DNA of 64,000 nt, taken from assembly GCF_003710985.1 (NCBI RefSeq), contig NZ_RHHT01000019.1, positions 18,063 to 82,062 on the forward strand, read 5' to 3'. A program made the position numbers and the translations under genes. The notes beneath the pieces were generated by a model. It was not told the origin of the DNA. It ran no database searches and worked only from the letters and a program-made list of their open reading frames with translations. Positions 47,044 to 56,492 of this stretch are shown here, piece after piece. Origin of the DNA: Brevibacillus panacihumi (GTDB taxonomy: Bacteria > Bacillota > Bacilli > Brevibacillales > Brevibacillaceae). The number at the start of each line of letters is the position of its first letter. Position 1 is the stretch's first letter.

Positions 47044-49023
47044 ATGGAAGGTTTGCGACTGGGTGGACGCTATCAGTTGGAAGCCCGTGTTGGCGGTGGC
47101 GGCATGGCAATCGTATACAAGGCCAGGGATTTGATATTGAATCGGCAGGTGGCCGTTAAAGTGCTGCGTTCCCAATTTGGGACGGATGAAGATTTCGTCA
47201 ATCGTTTTCGGCGGGAAGCACAGGCGGTTGCCAGTCTGTCTCACCCCAATGTGGTCGGCGTATACGATGTGGGACAGGAGAACGATACGCACTACATGGT
47301 GATGGAATACGTGGAAGGCTCCACGCTGAAAGAAATGATTGTCGCACGCGGGGCTTTGCCGGTAGAAGAGGCAGTGCGAATCGCCCAACAAATTTGCGAT
47401 GCATTGGAGCATGCGCATCAAAATCAAATTATTCACCGTGACATCAAGCCGCATAATATTCTGATCGGGAAAAATGGACGCGTAAAGGTAACGGACTTTG
47501 GCATCGCCAGAGCGGTAACCTCAACGACGATTACGCATACCAATGCTATGCTTGGATCAGTGCACTATTTCTCTCCCGAGCAGGCGAGAGGCGGCATTAC
47601 GGGGGAAAAGTCCGATATTTATTCACTCGGCATCGTATTGTATGAAATGGTTACGGGAGAGCTTCCTTTTTCTGGAGATTCGCCGATCTCAGTGGCGCTC
47701 AAGCATTTGCAGGAGCCTCTTCCCGAACCGCGGCAAATCAATCCGGGCATACCACAAAGTGTGGAAAATGTCATATTGAAAGCGCTGGTAAAGGACCCGT
47801 TCTTGCGCTATTCTTCAGCCCGCGAGATGCTGGAGGATCTGGAAACGTGCCTGTTGCCGGAGCGTCTGCATGAGGAAAAACTGATTTTTCCTGTGGATGA
47901 TGAGGAGACGAGAGTCGTCCCCGTCATTACGCCTGAAATGCTGGAAAAGCAGGGCGCTGGCCGCGCCGGTTCAAGCCAGCGCAGCCGCTATGAGCGCACT
48001 GATGAACATGATGAGCAAAAACCGCCGAAAAAATGGTGGGTCAAAGCCTTGCTGTGGATGGGCGGCATCGGTTTGTTTTTCGTACTTGCGTTTCTCGGAT
48101 TCAATTTACTTTTAAATCTTTTCCCAACTGTACCGGAAGTACCCGTCCCTTATGTAGAAGGCTCGCCTGTCGAGCAGGCGACAAAAAAGATCGAAGACGC
48201 CAAGCTGGTCGCACACGTGGTCGAGGAAGCGAACGACACGTTGGAGAAGGGGATGGTCATCAGACAGGATCCTGCTCCCCCGATGCGATTGAAGGAAAAG
48301 GCAACCGTCACGATTTACGTAAGCAAAGGGCAACAGGCGGAAGACATGCCCAACCTGATTACACTGTCGCGTTCGACAGCAGAAGATATGCTGAAGCGAA
48401 TGGGCTTTAAACCGGAGAACATCAAGTTCGTGGAAGAAGAGGACGACCAGGCAGAGGCAGGGATCGTCATCGGTCAGAATCCGGCGTTCAACGAAAAAGT
48501 CTACCCGAGCAAAGACACCGTGACGGTCAAGGTAAGCAAGGGCAAATCCTTCGTCAAGATGCCGGAAGTGCGTGGAAAGACGGTAGAAGAGGCGACAATC
48601 GAGCTCTTGAAGGCTGGATTGGAAGTAGGGGACGTCACCAAGGAGCCTTCGTACACCACCCAGGAGGCGGGCAGAGTCTTGTCCACTCATCCGTACGACC
48701 CTGGCATGCAGGTGGAAAAAGGAGTGGCGATTCCGTTGACCGTAAGCAATGGACAATTCCCGTTGGATGCCAAGTCCTACAATGTACCGGTCTACGTGCA
48801 AGTCGTTCCCGGCGAGACGGTCGACTTCAAGATCGAGGTATCGGACGCTCGCGGCGACAAGCAGGTAGCCTACCAGGAAGTCATCACGGAAAGCAACGAG
48901 TTTGACGTGCCGATCGTGCTCTCGCCGCAGAAGGATGCCGTGATTCGCGTGTTTATCAAAGGGCCGAACAATCAGTACAATGAATATCAAACCATTCCTA
49001 TATCGTACAACAGCTTGCCGTAG
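47044..49023 (+). CDS. prkC: PASTA-domain serine/threonine protein kinase
   Basis: Membrane kinase that senses muropeptides and controls germination and wall metabolism in Bacillus. The 659-residue layout is a kinase domain (1-~270; GGGGMAIVYKARD loop, VAVKVLR lysine, HRDIKPHNIL, DFGIARAV), an acidic juxtamembrane region, one membrane helix at about 335-357, three PASTA repeats (about 365-570) and a C-terminal Ig-like tail. ATG at 47044 follows AAAGAGGGG. It is directly after prpC and before rsgA, as in B. subtilis. Confidence 0.96.
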   Translation: MEGLRLGGRYQLEARVGGGGMAIVYKARDLILNRQVAVKVLRSQFGTDEDFVNRFRREAQAVASLSHPNVVGVYDVGQENDTHYMVMEYVEGSTLKEMIVARGALPVEEAVRIAQQICDALEHAHQNQIIHRDIKPHNILIGKNGRVKVTDFGIARAVTSTTITHTNAMLGSVHYFSPEQARGGITGEKSDIYSLGIVLYEMVTGELPFSGDSPISVALKHLQEPLPEPRQINPGIPQSVENVILKALVKDPFLRYSSAREMLEDLETCLLPERLHEEKLIFPVDDEETRVVPVITPEMLEKQGAGRAGSSQRSRYERTDEHDEQKPPKKWWVKALLWMGGIGLFFVLAFLGFNLLLNLFPTVPEVPVPYVEGSPVEQATKKIEDAKLVAHVVEEANDTLEKGMVIRQDPAPPMRLKEKATVTIYVSKGQQAEDMPNLITLSRSTAEDMLKRMGFKPENIKFVEEEDDQAEAGIVIGQNPAFNEKVYPSKDTVTVKVSKGKSFVKMPEVRGKTVEEATIELLKAGLEVGDVTKEPSYTTQEAGRVLSTHPYDPGMQVEKGVAIPLTVSNGQFPLDAKSYNVPVYVQVVPGETVDFKIEVSDARGDKQVAYQEVITESNEFDVPIVLSPQKDAVIRVFIKGPNNQYNEYQTIPISYNSLP

Positions 49024-49041
49024 ATAAGTGGAGGTACTTGA

Positions 49042-49932
49042 ATGCCAGAGGGACGGATTGTCAAAGCGCTAAGCGGTTTCTACTACGTAGCGGACGGGGA
49101 CCGCGTCTACAGTTGCCGTGCGCGCGGCTTGTTCAAGAAAAAAGGAGCGAAGGTGACACCTCTCGTGGGTGACTGGGTCGTCTATGATGTCATCAGCGAG
49201 GAAGAAGGTTATGTCATGGAGGTGGGCGAAAGGACCAGCGAGCTGGTTCGCCCGCCCATTTCCAATGTCGATCAGGCCGTCTTGGTCTTTTCCATGTTCA
49301 AGCCCCAATTCAGCTCGCTGTTATTGGACAAGTTCCTTGTACATACGGAGAAGGCAGGCATCGACTCTGTGATTGTTTTGTCCAAGGCCGACCACGCGTC
49401 GGAGGAGGAGATCGCAGAGATTGTCGCCAAGTACACAGCGATCGGCTACAGGGTCATTCCCACCTCCAAGGTGGATCAGCGCGGAGTCGAGGAAGTAAAG
49501 GAATTGCTGCGCGACCGCATTTCTGTATTCGCGGGGCAATCCGGTGTCGGCAAATCCTCGCTGATCAATCTGTTGTTTCCCGGCGTCAGCCTGCAGACTG
49601 GAGATGTCAGTGAAAAGCTGGGGAGAGGAAAGCATACGACCCGTCACGTGGAGCTGATACCGCTGGAGGGCGGCGGTTACGTAGCGGATACGCCGGGATT
49701 CAGCTCCCTGGAGTTCATGGACATGGATGAGCTGGATCTGGCGGAGGCGTTCCGGGATTTCGCCGTGCTGAGCTCAGACTGCAAGTTTCGCGGCTGCCTG
49801 CATATCAGCGAGCCCTCCTGCGCGGTACGGGCTGCTCTGGAGGCCGGGGAGGTCAGCAGGGAGCGCTACGAGCATTACAAACAGTTTCGAGAAGAGCTGA
49901 AAGAATATCAACGGAGGAACAAACCATGGTAA
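49042..49932 (+). CDS. rsgA: ribosome small subunit-dependent GTPase A
   Basis: Circularly permuted GTPase that checks late 30S assembly. It has 296 residues: an OB fold at the N terminus, then G4 VLSKADH before G1 GQSGVGKSS (about residues 165-173), G3 DTPGF, and a C-terminal zinc domain with spaced Cys/His in [18 protein letters not shown] at 49042 follows GTGGAGG. It overlaps rpe by seven bases. Confidence 0.96.
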   Translation: MPEGRIVKALSGFYYVADGDRVYSCRARGLFKKKGAKVTPLVGDWVVYDVISEEEGYVMEVGERTSELVRPPISNVDQAVLVFSMFKPQFSSLLLDKFLVHTEKAGIDSVIVLSKADHASEEEIAEIVAKYTAIGYRVIPTSKVDQRGVEEVKELLRDRISVFAGQSGVGKSSLINLLFPGVSLQTGDVSEKLGRGKHTTRHVELIPLEGGGYVADTPGFSSLEFMDMDELDLAEAFRDFAVLSSDCKFRGCLHISEPSCAVRAALEAGEVSRERYEHYKQFREELKEYQRRNKPW

Positions 49933-50573
49933 AAATCGCACCATCTATCCTGTCAGCAGATTTTGCACGTCTGGGTGAGGAAATTCAGGATGTCGAACGG
50001 GGAGGAGCAGACTGGATTCACGTCGATGTCATGGACGGCCACTTCGTTCCCAATATCACGATTGGTCCCTTGATCGTAGACGCTATTCGTCCCGTCACCA
50101 AGCTGCCGCTTGATGTCCACCTGATGATCGAGGAGCCGGACCGCTACATCCCGCAATTCGCCAAGAGCGGGGCAGACTGGATCACTGTCCATCAGGAGGC
50201 GTGCCGCCATCTGCATCGCACGATTCACCTGATCAAGGAGCAGGGGGTCAAAGCAGGGGTGGTGCTCAATCCGGCTACGCCGCTCGTGACCATCGAGTCC
50301 ATGCTGCCGGATCTGGACATGGTGCTGCTGATGACGGTCAACCCTGGATTTGGCGGACAAACATTCATTTCTTCCGTAGTCGCAAAAATCCGCGAGCTGC
50401 GGAGACTGCTCGATGAACGCGGTCTCGGACATGTGGAGATCGAGATCGACGGCGGCGTCAACAAGGAGACAGCCCGTCAGTGCATTGAGGCAGGCGCGAC
50501 TGTTCTCGTTGCAGGCAACGCCGTATTCAATCAGCCTGACCGGGCGCAGGCGATCGCTGCGATTCGCGGATAA
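49926..50573 (+). CDS. rpe: ribulose-phosphate 3-epimerase
   Basis: Interconverts ribulose-5-phosphate and xylulose-5-phosphate in the pentose phosphate pathway. The 215-residue TIM barrel has the signature [16 protein letters not shown] (metal Asp/His), [16 protein letters not shown], and EIEIDGGVN near the end. ATG at 49926 follows CGGAGGA inside rsgA. It ends the prpC-prkC-rsgA-rpe unit with a strong terminator. It complements zwf and gnd elsewhere in the window. Confidence 0.97.
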   Translation: MVKIAPSILSADFARLGEEIQDVERGGADWIHVDVMDGHFVPNITIGPLIVDAIRPVTKLPLDVHLMIEEPDRYIPQFAKSGADWITVHQEACRHLHRTIHLIKEQGVKAGVVLNPATPLVTIESMLPDLDMVLLMTVNPGFGGQTFISSVVAKIRELRRLLDERGLGHVEIEIDGGVNKETARQCIEAGATVLVAGNAVFNQPDRAQAIAAIRG

Positions 50574-50577
50574 GAGG

Positions 50578-50622
50578 AAAAGGTGTCCTTCAGTCAATTG
50601 AGACTGTCGGACACCTTTTTTT
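50578..50622 (+). terminator. terminator after rpe
   Basis: AAAGGTGTCC (50578-50587) pairs with GGACACCTTT (50609-50618), with an inner stem CAGTC/GACTG, then a run of seven T. Bidirectional by composition, shared with the convergent RDD gene. Confidence 0.93.
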
Positions 50623-50633
50623 GGGATGAAAAG

Positions 50634-51062
50634 CTAAGGCTCGTTTGATGTGACATACGTCCCGGCGATCAGATCATGGATGGAGCGCTTGTCTTCGCGG
50701 GCGGCGACCATGATGGCGCTGACGATGATACCGATGCCAAAGGTAATGATGTAGATCAGTCTCCCGACGAATTCCCGCAGAAGCATGTTGCCGATTCCTA
50801 CATTCTCACCGTTCATTTTGACTATGCGAATGCCCATGATTTTCTTTCCAATGGTGTAGCCATTCCAGAACAACGGAAGCAAAAGAAAATATAGAAAAGT
50901 GATGACTTCGACGAAATATTCGTTTTCCTCGCCCCCAAAGATGAAAGATATAAGCAGGGACAGTGGCAATCCAAAAAGCAGCCCATCCAAAAAAGCAGCC
51001 CCAAAACGACGCCAAAACCCTACTGGATTCATGTCCAAAAATTCTATCTGTTCTGTGTCCAT
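50634..51062 (-). CDS. RDD family membrane protein
   Basis: A 142-residue membrane protein. The RDD signature is seen as VGFWRRFGAAFLDGLLFG at about residues 12-29 (Arg and Asp conserved), followed by GYTIGKKIMGIRIV and the ending REDKRSIHDLIAGTYV. It has three or four helices; the function of the family is mostly unknown. ATG at 51062 follows GGGGAGGAG. It is convergent with rpe, and the M20 peptidase gene lies upstream on the same strand. Confidence 0.9.
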   Translation of the reverse strand: MDTEQIEFLDMNPVGFWRRFGAAFLDGLLFGLPLSLLISFIFGGEENEYFVEVITFLYFLLLPLFWNGYTIGKKIMGIRIVKMNGENVGIGNMLLREFVGRLIYIITFGIGIIVSAIMVAAREDKRSIHDLIAGTYVTSNEP

Positions 51063-51094
51063 GTTGCTCCTCCCCATTCATTTGATAAGACAAC

Positions 51095-51135
51095 ACAAAA
51101 CTCCGCCTTTCATCTGGGCGGAGTGCGTCGTGTTG
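51095..51135 (-). terminator. hairpin between the M20 peptidase and RDD genes
   Basis: ACTCCGCC (51100-51107) pairs with GGCGGAGT (51117-51124), extended by flanking AACAC/GTGTT. On the minus strand it is followed by TTTTGTGTTGT, a moderate terminator for the peptidase gene. Confidence 0.7.
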
Positions 51136-51169
51136 ATTTTGTATTATTATATGCAGATTTGTAAGATAA

Positions 51170-52297
51170 TTACAATGCGGTGATGAGCCTTAGCAGTACT
51201 GCAATACGCCCGGGAACCTCAGACAAGACAATATGCTCATGGGAAGCATGGGCGCCGTCGCCGACAGGACCCAGGCCATCGAGTACGGGAGTTCCGGTGG
51301 CAGCGGCAAAATTCCCGTCGCTTGTTCCGCCTACCCCAATCTCATCGAGTTCGATTCCTTCCAGCTTTGCTTGGCTTTGAGCCAGACGAAACAGCTCTTC
51401 CGTTCCCTTCGTTCGCTCCATTGGCGGCTTGGTGATCCCGCCCTCTACAATCAGACTGGCTTTGGGGAGGACAGGGCTGAGTTGCCGCATTAGCCGATCG
51501 ATGCGCTCTGACTCTTGAATCGTCTGCACGCGAACGTCAATCACGGCTTCGGCCTCATCAGGCACGACGTTGGAGGCACTTCCGCCCTTGATCGTGCCGA
51601 CGGAGAGCGTGGTACCTAGAGCGTAGTCCGTCCAGGACTGGATGTTCAGCACATGGTGGGCCAATTCCTCAATCGCGTTGATCCCTTTGGCGTGATCATT
51701 CCCTGCGTGCGCTGCCTGTCCGCGCACTTTCAAGATAAAGTCTCCGCCGCCCTTGCGACTGGTTTTCAAGGCTCCATTGCCCGCAGCAGGCTCGATCACC
51801 AGCACGCACTTGCTTTTTCTTGCTTCCTCTTTGATCAAATGCTCGGATGCCAGACTGCCGGTCTCCTCATCGGTGTTCCAAAAAAAGACCAGCTTGTTTT
51901 GGAGCGGCAATCCCTTCTCGATAATGGTACGGAGGGCGAAGTAACTGAATACAATTCCTGCCTTCATATCATACGTACCGGGCCCATACGCGCGACCGTC
52001 TTCGATGCGCCATGGCTCTCGCTGCAGTGTGCCGATCTCTTTGACCGTGTCAAAATGGCCCAATATGAGAATTTGCTCGTCACCGCTGCCGTATTCGATG
52101 CGCAAAGGATTGCCGTATTCGCGCTGCTGGATGACATCCACGCGGCACCCCAAAGCAGCAAACCGTTCAACGAGCAGACTTCCCAACCGATCGACAGCTT
52201 CCTTATTGTGAGTGGGGGTCTCCATCTCCACATAGGTTCGCAATTCTTCTACAATCTCTGGCATCAATTCCTGGAAATAAGAAGTCCAGTTTTCCAT
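51170..52297 (-). CDS. M20 family metallopeptidase (carboxypeptidase G2-like)
   Basis: A 375-residue zinc hydrolase releasing glutamate-type or other terminal residues. The two-metal site is clear: GHFDTV, GPGTYDMKAG with the bridging Asp, FFWNTDEETGS with the catalytic Glu, and GDGAHASHEH. The dimerisation domain is in the middle (GQAAHAGND). ATG at 52297 lies eight bases after GGGAGG. It is divergent from an amino-acid ABC transporter, so it may process the peptides or N-acyl amino acids that the transporter system uses. Confidence 0.9.
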   Translation of the reverse strand: MENWTSYFQELMPEIVEELRTYVEMETPTHNKEAVDRLGSLLVERFAALGCRVDVIQQREYGNPLRIEYGSGDEQILILGHFDTVKEIGTLQREPWRIEDGRAYGPGTYDMKAGIVFSYFALRTIIEKGLPLQNKLVFFWNTDEETGSLASEHLIKEEARKSKCVLVIEPAAGNGALKTSRKGGGDFILKVRGQAAHAGNDHAKGINAIEELAHHVLNIQSWTDYALGTTLSVGTIKGGSASNVVPDEAEAVIDVRVQTIQESERIDRLMRQLSPVLPKASLIVEGGITKPPMERTKGTEELFRLAQSQAKLEGIELDEIGVGGTSDGNFAAATGTPVLDGLGPVGDGAHASHEHIVLSEVPGRIAVLLRLITAL

Positions 52298-52435
52298 ATT
52301 CATTTCCTCCCTGGTACGCGCCTTTGTCTGGATTCTATTATGCCAGAAGCAACGAGAGTACGGTGCAGTTTTTACAAAAAACGGACATACTACGGACATA
52401 CTATCGAAGGAAGCGGTTTCTTCGAAAATTAGGCA

Positions 52436-52465
52436 TTGATTATTCCAATCATTTTGTTGTATAAA
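52436..52465 (+). promoter_or_regulatory. sigma-A-like promoter of the amino-acid ABC operon
   Basis: TTGATT (52436-52441), an 18-base spacer and TATAAA (52460-52465), about 45 bases before the binding-protein ATG. Confidence 0.5.
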
Positions 52466-52513
52466 TATAAATTGTTGATCAAAACTTTCTTCATACTAAA
52501 CGGAGGTTTCATC

Positions 52514-53353
52514 ATGAAAAACAAAAAGTCGGTTTTTTCGCTTGCCATTTCCTCGTTGCTGGCAGTAGCGATGATAACAGGCTGTGGGACAGGCAATCAG
52601 TCCGGAGCAGGCCAAGCGCCACAGCAGCCGCAAGCAGGCCAGGATGCTGCGCAGCCAAGCGGAGATAAAAAGACATTGGTCATGGCTACATCAGCAGACT
52701 ATCAGCCTTATGAGTACCATGATCTGTCCAGCGGCAAGGATGAGATCGTTGGCTTTGATATCGACATTGCCAAATATATTGGACAAGAGCTGGGCTTCGA
52801 AGTACAGGTAAATGATATGAACTTCGACGGACTGGTTCCAGCCCTTCAATCCAAACGCGCCGATTTCGTCATGGCAGGGATGACTCCTACACCGGAGCGC
52901 CTGCAAAATGCTGATTTCTCGGTCATCTACTACGAAGCGAGAAATACCATCGTATCGAAAAAAGACAGCAACCTGACAAAACCAGAGCAGCTGGCTGGCA
53001 AAAAAGTAGCCGTACAGCTCGGGTCCATCCAGGAAACAGCAGCAAAAGAATTGGCAGAAAAAGTAGAAGGCTTGCAAATCACTTCCCTGAACCGCATTGG
53101 CGAGATCGTGGAAGAAGTGAAAACGGGCCGCGTGGATGCCGCGATCATCGAGGACCAGGTAGCGGCAGGCTTCGTGAAAAACAATGAGGGCTTGCAATAT
53201 ACCGTCATCGAAAGCCCTGAAACAAACGGAACTGCGATTGCCTTCCCGAAAGGCTCTCCGCTGGTCGAAGATTTCAATAACGTGATCAAGAAAATGCAAG
53301 AAAACGGTGAGATGGACAAGCTCATCAACAAATGGTTCAGAGAATCTGAATAA
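52514..53353 (+). CDS. amino-acid ABC transporter substrate-binding lipoprotein
   Basis: A 279-residue family 3 solute-binding lipoprotein. The signal peptide ends in the lipobox VAMITGC with the cysteine at about residue 23, followed by a Gly/Gln/Ala linker. The fold is indicated by MATSADYQPYEYHD, GFDIDIAKYIG and ADFVMAGMTPTPER, the usual amino-acid-binding pattern; the substrate is probably a polar amino acid. ATG at 52514 follows CGGAGG. It opens a complete three-gene importer. Confidence 0.93.
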   Translation: MKNKKSVFSLAISSLLAVAMITGCGTGNQSGAGQAPQQPQAGQDAAQPSGDKKTLVMATSADYQPYEYHDLSSGKDEIVGFDIDIAKYIGQELGFEVQVNDMNFDGLVPALQSKRADFVMAGMTPTPERLQNADFSVIYYEARNTIVSKKDSNLTKPEQLAGKKVAVQLGSIQETAAKELAEKVEGLQITSLNRIGEIVEEVKTGRVDAAIIEDQVAAGFVKNNEGLQYTVIESPETNGTAIAFPKGSPLVEDFNNVIKKMQENGEMDKLINKWFRESE

Positions 53354-53388
53354 CAGCTGACAGGCTGTTGGTAAAGGTGGGGAAGGGC

Positions 53389-54048
53389 ATGGATTGGAAT
53401 TTTGATCAAATCGTGCCCTATATCCCTTTTATTTTTGAAGGGATAAAGGTCACGCTACAAGTTACATTGATTTCCGTGGTACTAGGCTTCATCTGGGGTT
53501 CTATACTGGCACTGATCAAAATCTCGAAGCTGGGTCCGCTCAACTGGTTTGCTGTCGCCTACACCTCGGTTTTTCGCGGCACGCCATTGATTTTGCAGCT
53601 TTCATTTGTCTATTTTGCCACACCGCAGTTGACGGGCTACAGCATCTCGCAGTGGGAGGCGGCGGTGCTTACCTTTACACTGAACTCGGCCGCCTATATT
53701 TCGGAGACGATTCGCGGCGGGATTCTCGCGGTCGACAAAGGGCAGTGGGAAGCGGCCAAGGCGCTCGGGGTCCCTTATCGGCGCATGATGCTCGATATCA
53801 TCCTGCCGCAGGGGGTTAAAAACATCCTGCCGGCACTGGTGAACGAGACGATCGCTCTGTTAAAGGAATCCGCACTCGTCTCCACGATTGGTCTGGCTGA
53901 TATTCTGCAGAACGCCAATGTGGTCAGGGGAGTGACCTTCCGCTACTTGGAGCCGTATATCATCGCCGGCGTGCTGTACTACGTGATGGTAATGCTCCTG
54001 ACTTGGGTGGCCCGGTTTGTGGAACGGAGGATGAGACGCAGTGATTAA
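53389..54048 (+). CDS. amino-acid ABC transporter permease
   Basis: A 219-residue HisM/GlnP-type permease with about five helices. The EAA coupling motif is [21 protein letters not shown], abridged to its core [11 protein letters not shown], and [10 protein letters not shown] is the family segment. ATG at 53389 follows AAGGTGGGG. Its stop overlaps the ATPase start by eight bases. A single permease gene implies a homodimeric channel. Confidence 0.94.
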   Translation: MDWNFDQIVPYIPFIFEGIKVTLQVTLISVVLGFIWGSILALIKISKLGPLNWFAVAYTSVFRGTPLILQLSFVYFATPQLTGYSISQWEAAVLTFTLNSAAYISETIRGGILAVDKGQWEAAKALGVPYRRMMLDIILPQGVKNILPALVNETIALLKESALVSTIGLADILQNANVVRGVTFRYLEPYIIAGVLYYVMVMLLTWVARFVERRMRRSD

Positions 54049-54763
54049 GATCGATCAGATTACGAAATCGTTTGGACAGCTGGAGGTTCTCAAAGGCATC
54101 TCGACCGAGATTGGCAAGGGAGAAGTCGTGGCCATCATCGGCCCGTCCGGATCAGGCAAATCGACCTTGTTGCGCTGCATCAATCTGCTCGAGGTTCCGA
54201 CAAGCGGCCAGATTATCATCAACGGACAAGCCATCACGGATCCGAAGGCAAATGTGATGCAAATCCGCCAGCAGATCGGCATGGTCTTTCAGCACTTTCA
54301 CCTGTTCCCGCACATGACGGTGCTGAACAACTTGACCTACGCGCCGGTCAAGGTAAAGGGCATGTCCAAAGACGAAGCCGAGAAAAAAGCCAAGGAGCTG
54401 CTTTCGCGCGTTGGGTTGTCGGATAAAGCTGACGTATATCCGTCGCGCCTGTCTGGAGGGCAGAAGCAGCGCGTAGCGATCGCCCGTTCTCTCGTCATGG
54501 AGCCGCAGATTATGCTGTTTGACGAACCTACGTCTGCCCTTGATCCGGAGATGGTCAAAGAGGTGCTGGACGTGATGAAGGGGCTGGCGGATTCGGGAAT
54601 GACAATGGCTATTGTGACGCACGAAATGCGTTTCGCAGAAGAAGTAGCGGACCGCATTCTGTTTCTCGACGGGGGGCGTCTGGTGGAAGATGCGCCGCCT
54701 GCCGATTTCTTTCAGCGTCCTGCCAGTGAGCGCGCCAAGCAGTTTTTGGAGAAGGTTCGATAA
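54041..54763 (+). CDS. amino-acid ABC transporter ATP-binding protein
   Basis: A 240-residue GlnQ/HisP-type ATPase. Walker [10 protein letters not shown] is at about residues 32-40, the Q-loop [11 protein letters not shown] follows, the signature is LSGGQKQR and Walker B is [17 protein letters not shown] at 54041 lies within the end of the permease gene after GAGGATGAG. It completes the operon; a terminator follows the stop. Confidence 0.96.
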   Translation: MIKIDQITKSFGQLEVLKGISTEIGKGEVVAIIGPSGSGKSTLLRCINLLEVPTSGQIIINGQAITDPKANVMQIRQQIGMVFQHFHLFPHMTVLNNLTYAPVKVKGMSKDEAEKKAKELLSRVGLSDKADVYPSRLSGGQKQRVAIARSLVMEPQIMLFDEPTSALDPEMVKEVLDVMKGLADSGMTMAIVTHEMRFAEEVADRILFLDGGRLVEDAPPADFFQRPASERAKQFLEKVR

Positions 54764-54770
54764 GCAAAGT

Positions 54771-54801
54771 CGCGTTCTGATAGAGCGCGGCTTTTCGTTT
54801 T
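54771..54801 (+). terminator. terminator of the ABC transporter operon
   Basis: CGCGTTC (54771-54777) pairs with GAGCGCG (54783-54789, one G-U), followed by GCTTTTCGTTTT. Its T-rich end runs into the -35 box of the next promoter. Confidence 0.75.
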
Positions 54802-54828
54802 GACAGTACTGAACACTTGGGCTAGAAT
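54800..54828 (+). promoter_or_regulatory. sigma-A promoter of the thiT-like gene
   Basis: Consensus TTGACA (54800-54805), a 17-base spacer and TAGAAT (54823-54828). No TPP riboswitch consensus is visible in the 75-base leader. Confidence 0.75.
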
Positions 54829-54903
54829 CAGAGCAGTAAGAGTAGAAATTGTTCTCATTTGTCCAATGTTCAAAAACCATCTATGTTAAGGGAGTGGAAA
54901 ATC

Positions 54904-55464
54904 GTGGATCGGAATCGACTGCTGATATGGCTAGAAATGGCGATGATGGCAGCACTCGCATTTGTTTTTAGTGAAATTAAAGTCTTTCAAATGCCACAGG
55001 GAGGATCGGTCTCCCTGGTCATGGTTCCCATTGCTTTGATCGCTGTTCGGCGTGGCATCATTCCCGGACTTGTGACTGGTCTGATTGTCGGTTTGCTGCA
55101 GCTTTTCTTTGGCGGCTATTACGTACATCCCGTGCAGATCCTGCTGGATTACCCGATCGCATTTGCGGCTCTCGGCCTGGCTGGGATCGTACGCATCTCC
55201 GAGTTTGAGAACAAGCAAAAGCGAAATATCGCAATATGGGGCGCGCTTTTGGCAGGTGTGATGGTTCGTTTGGCTTGCCATTTCATCTCCGGAATCGTTT
55301 GGTTTGGGGAATTGGCTCCAGAGGGCATGAATGTGGCATGGTATTCGTTCGTGTACAATATCACGTATCTATTGCCTGAGATGGTAATCTCGGGGATTGT
55401 CCTCACGATTGTTCTGGCAAGCGCGCCTCAGTTGCTGCAGCCTGCCCGCAAACGTTTGGTCTAA
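54904..55464 (+). CDS. thiT: ThiT-family thiamine transporter (ECF S component)
   Basis: A 186-residue membrane protein with six helices of the YuaJ/ThiT family, the thiamine-binding subunit of an ECF transporter that borrows a shared ATPase module. Family features are the start WLEMAMMAALAFVFSE, GGSVSLVMVPI, and the end part SGIVWFGELAPEGMN and YNITYLLPE. GTG at 54904 follows AAGGGAG. In B. subtilis this chromosomal position has thiN (thiamine pyrophosphokinase), so a thiamine gene is kept but is a different one. Confidence 0.87.
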   Translation: MDRNRLLIWLEMAMMAALAFVFSEIKVFQMPQGGSVSLVMVPIALIAVRRGIIPGLVTGLIVGLLQLFFGGYYVHPVQILLDYPIAFAALGLAGIVRISEFENKQKRNIAIWGALLAGVMVRLACHFISGIVWFGELAPEGMNVAWYSFVYNITYLLPEMVISGIVLTIVLASAPQLLQPARKRLV

Positions 55465-55520
55465 GAGAGCAGAAACCTGCTGAGTGGACCTGCATTTTTA
55501 TCATCAGCCGTGCATATTGT

Positions 55521-55554
55521 AATCAGGCAGCTATCCTGCTGCCTGATTTTTTGT
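55521..55554. terminator. terminator after thiT
   Basis: Perfect 10-base inverted repeat AATCAGGCAG (55521-55530) / CTGCCTGATT (55539-55548), followed by TTTTTTG. Confidence 0.9.
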
Positions 55555-55683
55555 CTTTGGTTGGAATCATTTGGAAGCCATCATTTTTACATTTTCGTGC
55601 GGCAGGATACATGTTTATCCGACAGCAGAATATGATGTAATATGCACGTTTGGGAGAACACCTTAAAGGAGGTGCGTCAAGAA

Positions 55684-55860
55684 ATGGGATTGCGCTCCTT
55701 TCGCCTGCGACAGGGGGGCGCCTTGCGACGTGTTCTCGGTGTTGCATTGGCTGTCGGAGGAGTCACCATTTTCCTGTACATGGCACCTCCGTGGGTTTGG
55801 TATAGCCTGTTATCGGTGGCGCTCATGGGGGCCGGCTTGTTTCTGTATCGTGGGAAGTAA
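55684..55860 (+). CDS. 58-residue membrane protein upstream of spoVM
   Basis: Not recognised. A basic N terminus (GLRSFRLRQGGALRR) is followed by two hydrophobic segments separated by APPWVWY, ending LYRGK. ATG at 55684 lies nine bases after a strong AAAGGAGGTG. It ends 20 bases before spoVM and is probably transcribed with it, hinting at a membrane role in sporulation. Confidence 0.68.
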   Translation: MGLRSFRLRQGGALRRVLGVALAVGGVTIFLYMAPPWVWYSLLSVALMGAGLFLYRGK

Positions 55861-55880
55861 TTTCGGTGAGGAGGGGTAAC

Positions 55881-55964
55881 ATGCGGTTTTACACCATCAA
55901 GTTGCCGAAGTTCCTGGGTGGCATGATTCGCGCCGTCATAGAGGCATTCAACAAGAAAAAATGA
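55881..55964 (+). CDS. spoVM: stage V sporulation protein SpoVM
   Basis: A 27-residue amphipathic helix protein, MRFYTIKLPKFLGGMIRAVI then EAFNKKK, that marks the curved forespore membrane and anchors SpoIVA for coat assembly. The first 14 residues match B. subtilis SpoVM almost exactly, including the conserved Pro9 needed for localisation; the C terminus is more basic and one residue longer. ATG at 55881 follows GAGGAGGGG. It sits between rpe and rpmB as in B. subtilis and is followed by a strong terminator. Confidence 0.96.
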   Translation: MRFYTIKLPKFLGGMIRAVIEAFNKKK

Positions 55965-56011
55965 CGGCGTGGCACGGGCCTCCTCAAGGATGCAAGGTCA
56001 AAGAAATGCAA

Positions 56012-56037
56012 AAAAGCACCTCAAGGGTGCTTTTTTT
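56012..56037. terminator. terminator between spoVM and rpmB
   Basis: AAAAGCACC (56012-56020) pairs with GGGTGCTTT (56025-56033), followed by a T run. Lies between two convergent genes and is symmetric enough to serve both. Confidence 0.9.
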
Positions 56038-56053
56038 CGCGTAGCATGAAACA

Positions 56054-56242
56054 CTATACGCGAGTTACGAGTCCGGATTTCAGTGCTCGGGTACTTACAT
56101 AAACGCGCTTCGGTTTTCCATTTACAAGAATGCGCACTTTTTGTACGTTAACACCCCAGGTGCGGCGAGTTGCGCGCATGGAGTGGGAGCGAGCGTTTCC
56201 AGCTTTAGCAGATTTACCAGTTACAAAGCAGCGACGTGCCAT
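56054..56242 (-). CDS. rpmB: 50S ribosomal protein L28
   Basis: A 62-residue L28, starting [20 protein letters not shown] and containing [16 protein letters not shown] and [18 protein letters not shown]. Only one cysteine remains near the N terminus, so this is the zinc-free type. ATG at 56242 follows GGGAGGTGG on the minus strand. It lies between spoVM and yloU in reverse orientation, exactly as in B. subtilis. Confidence 0.97.
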   Translation of the reverse strand: MARRCFVTGKSAKAGNARSHSMRATRRTWGVNVQKVRILVNGKPKRVYVSTRALKSGLVTRV

Positions 56243-56492
56243 TACGATCCACCTCCCTTGTTGCATCTAAACGGGATTTCCTTCGATGGGAAATACAAAT
56301 ACTCGATAATAGTAGCATATGACTGCTGTCAATTGCAATACTTGACATGAGGATTTGTCCGCTTGTTCCGCAATGACAATCTACCAATCGACAAAAACGC
56401 TTCATTTCTCCCATATGTTAGTGTAGAATTGGGGGAAGCATAGTTAGGCGAACCGATGACGGCCAAGCCGTTGAAAAAGGAGGAGTCCTTGC

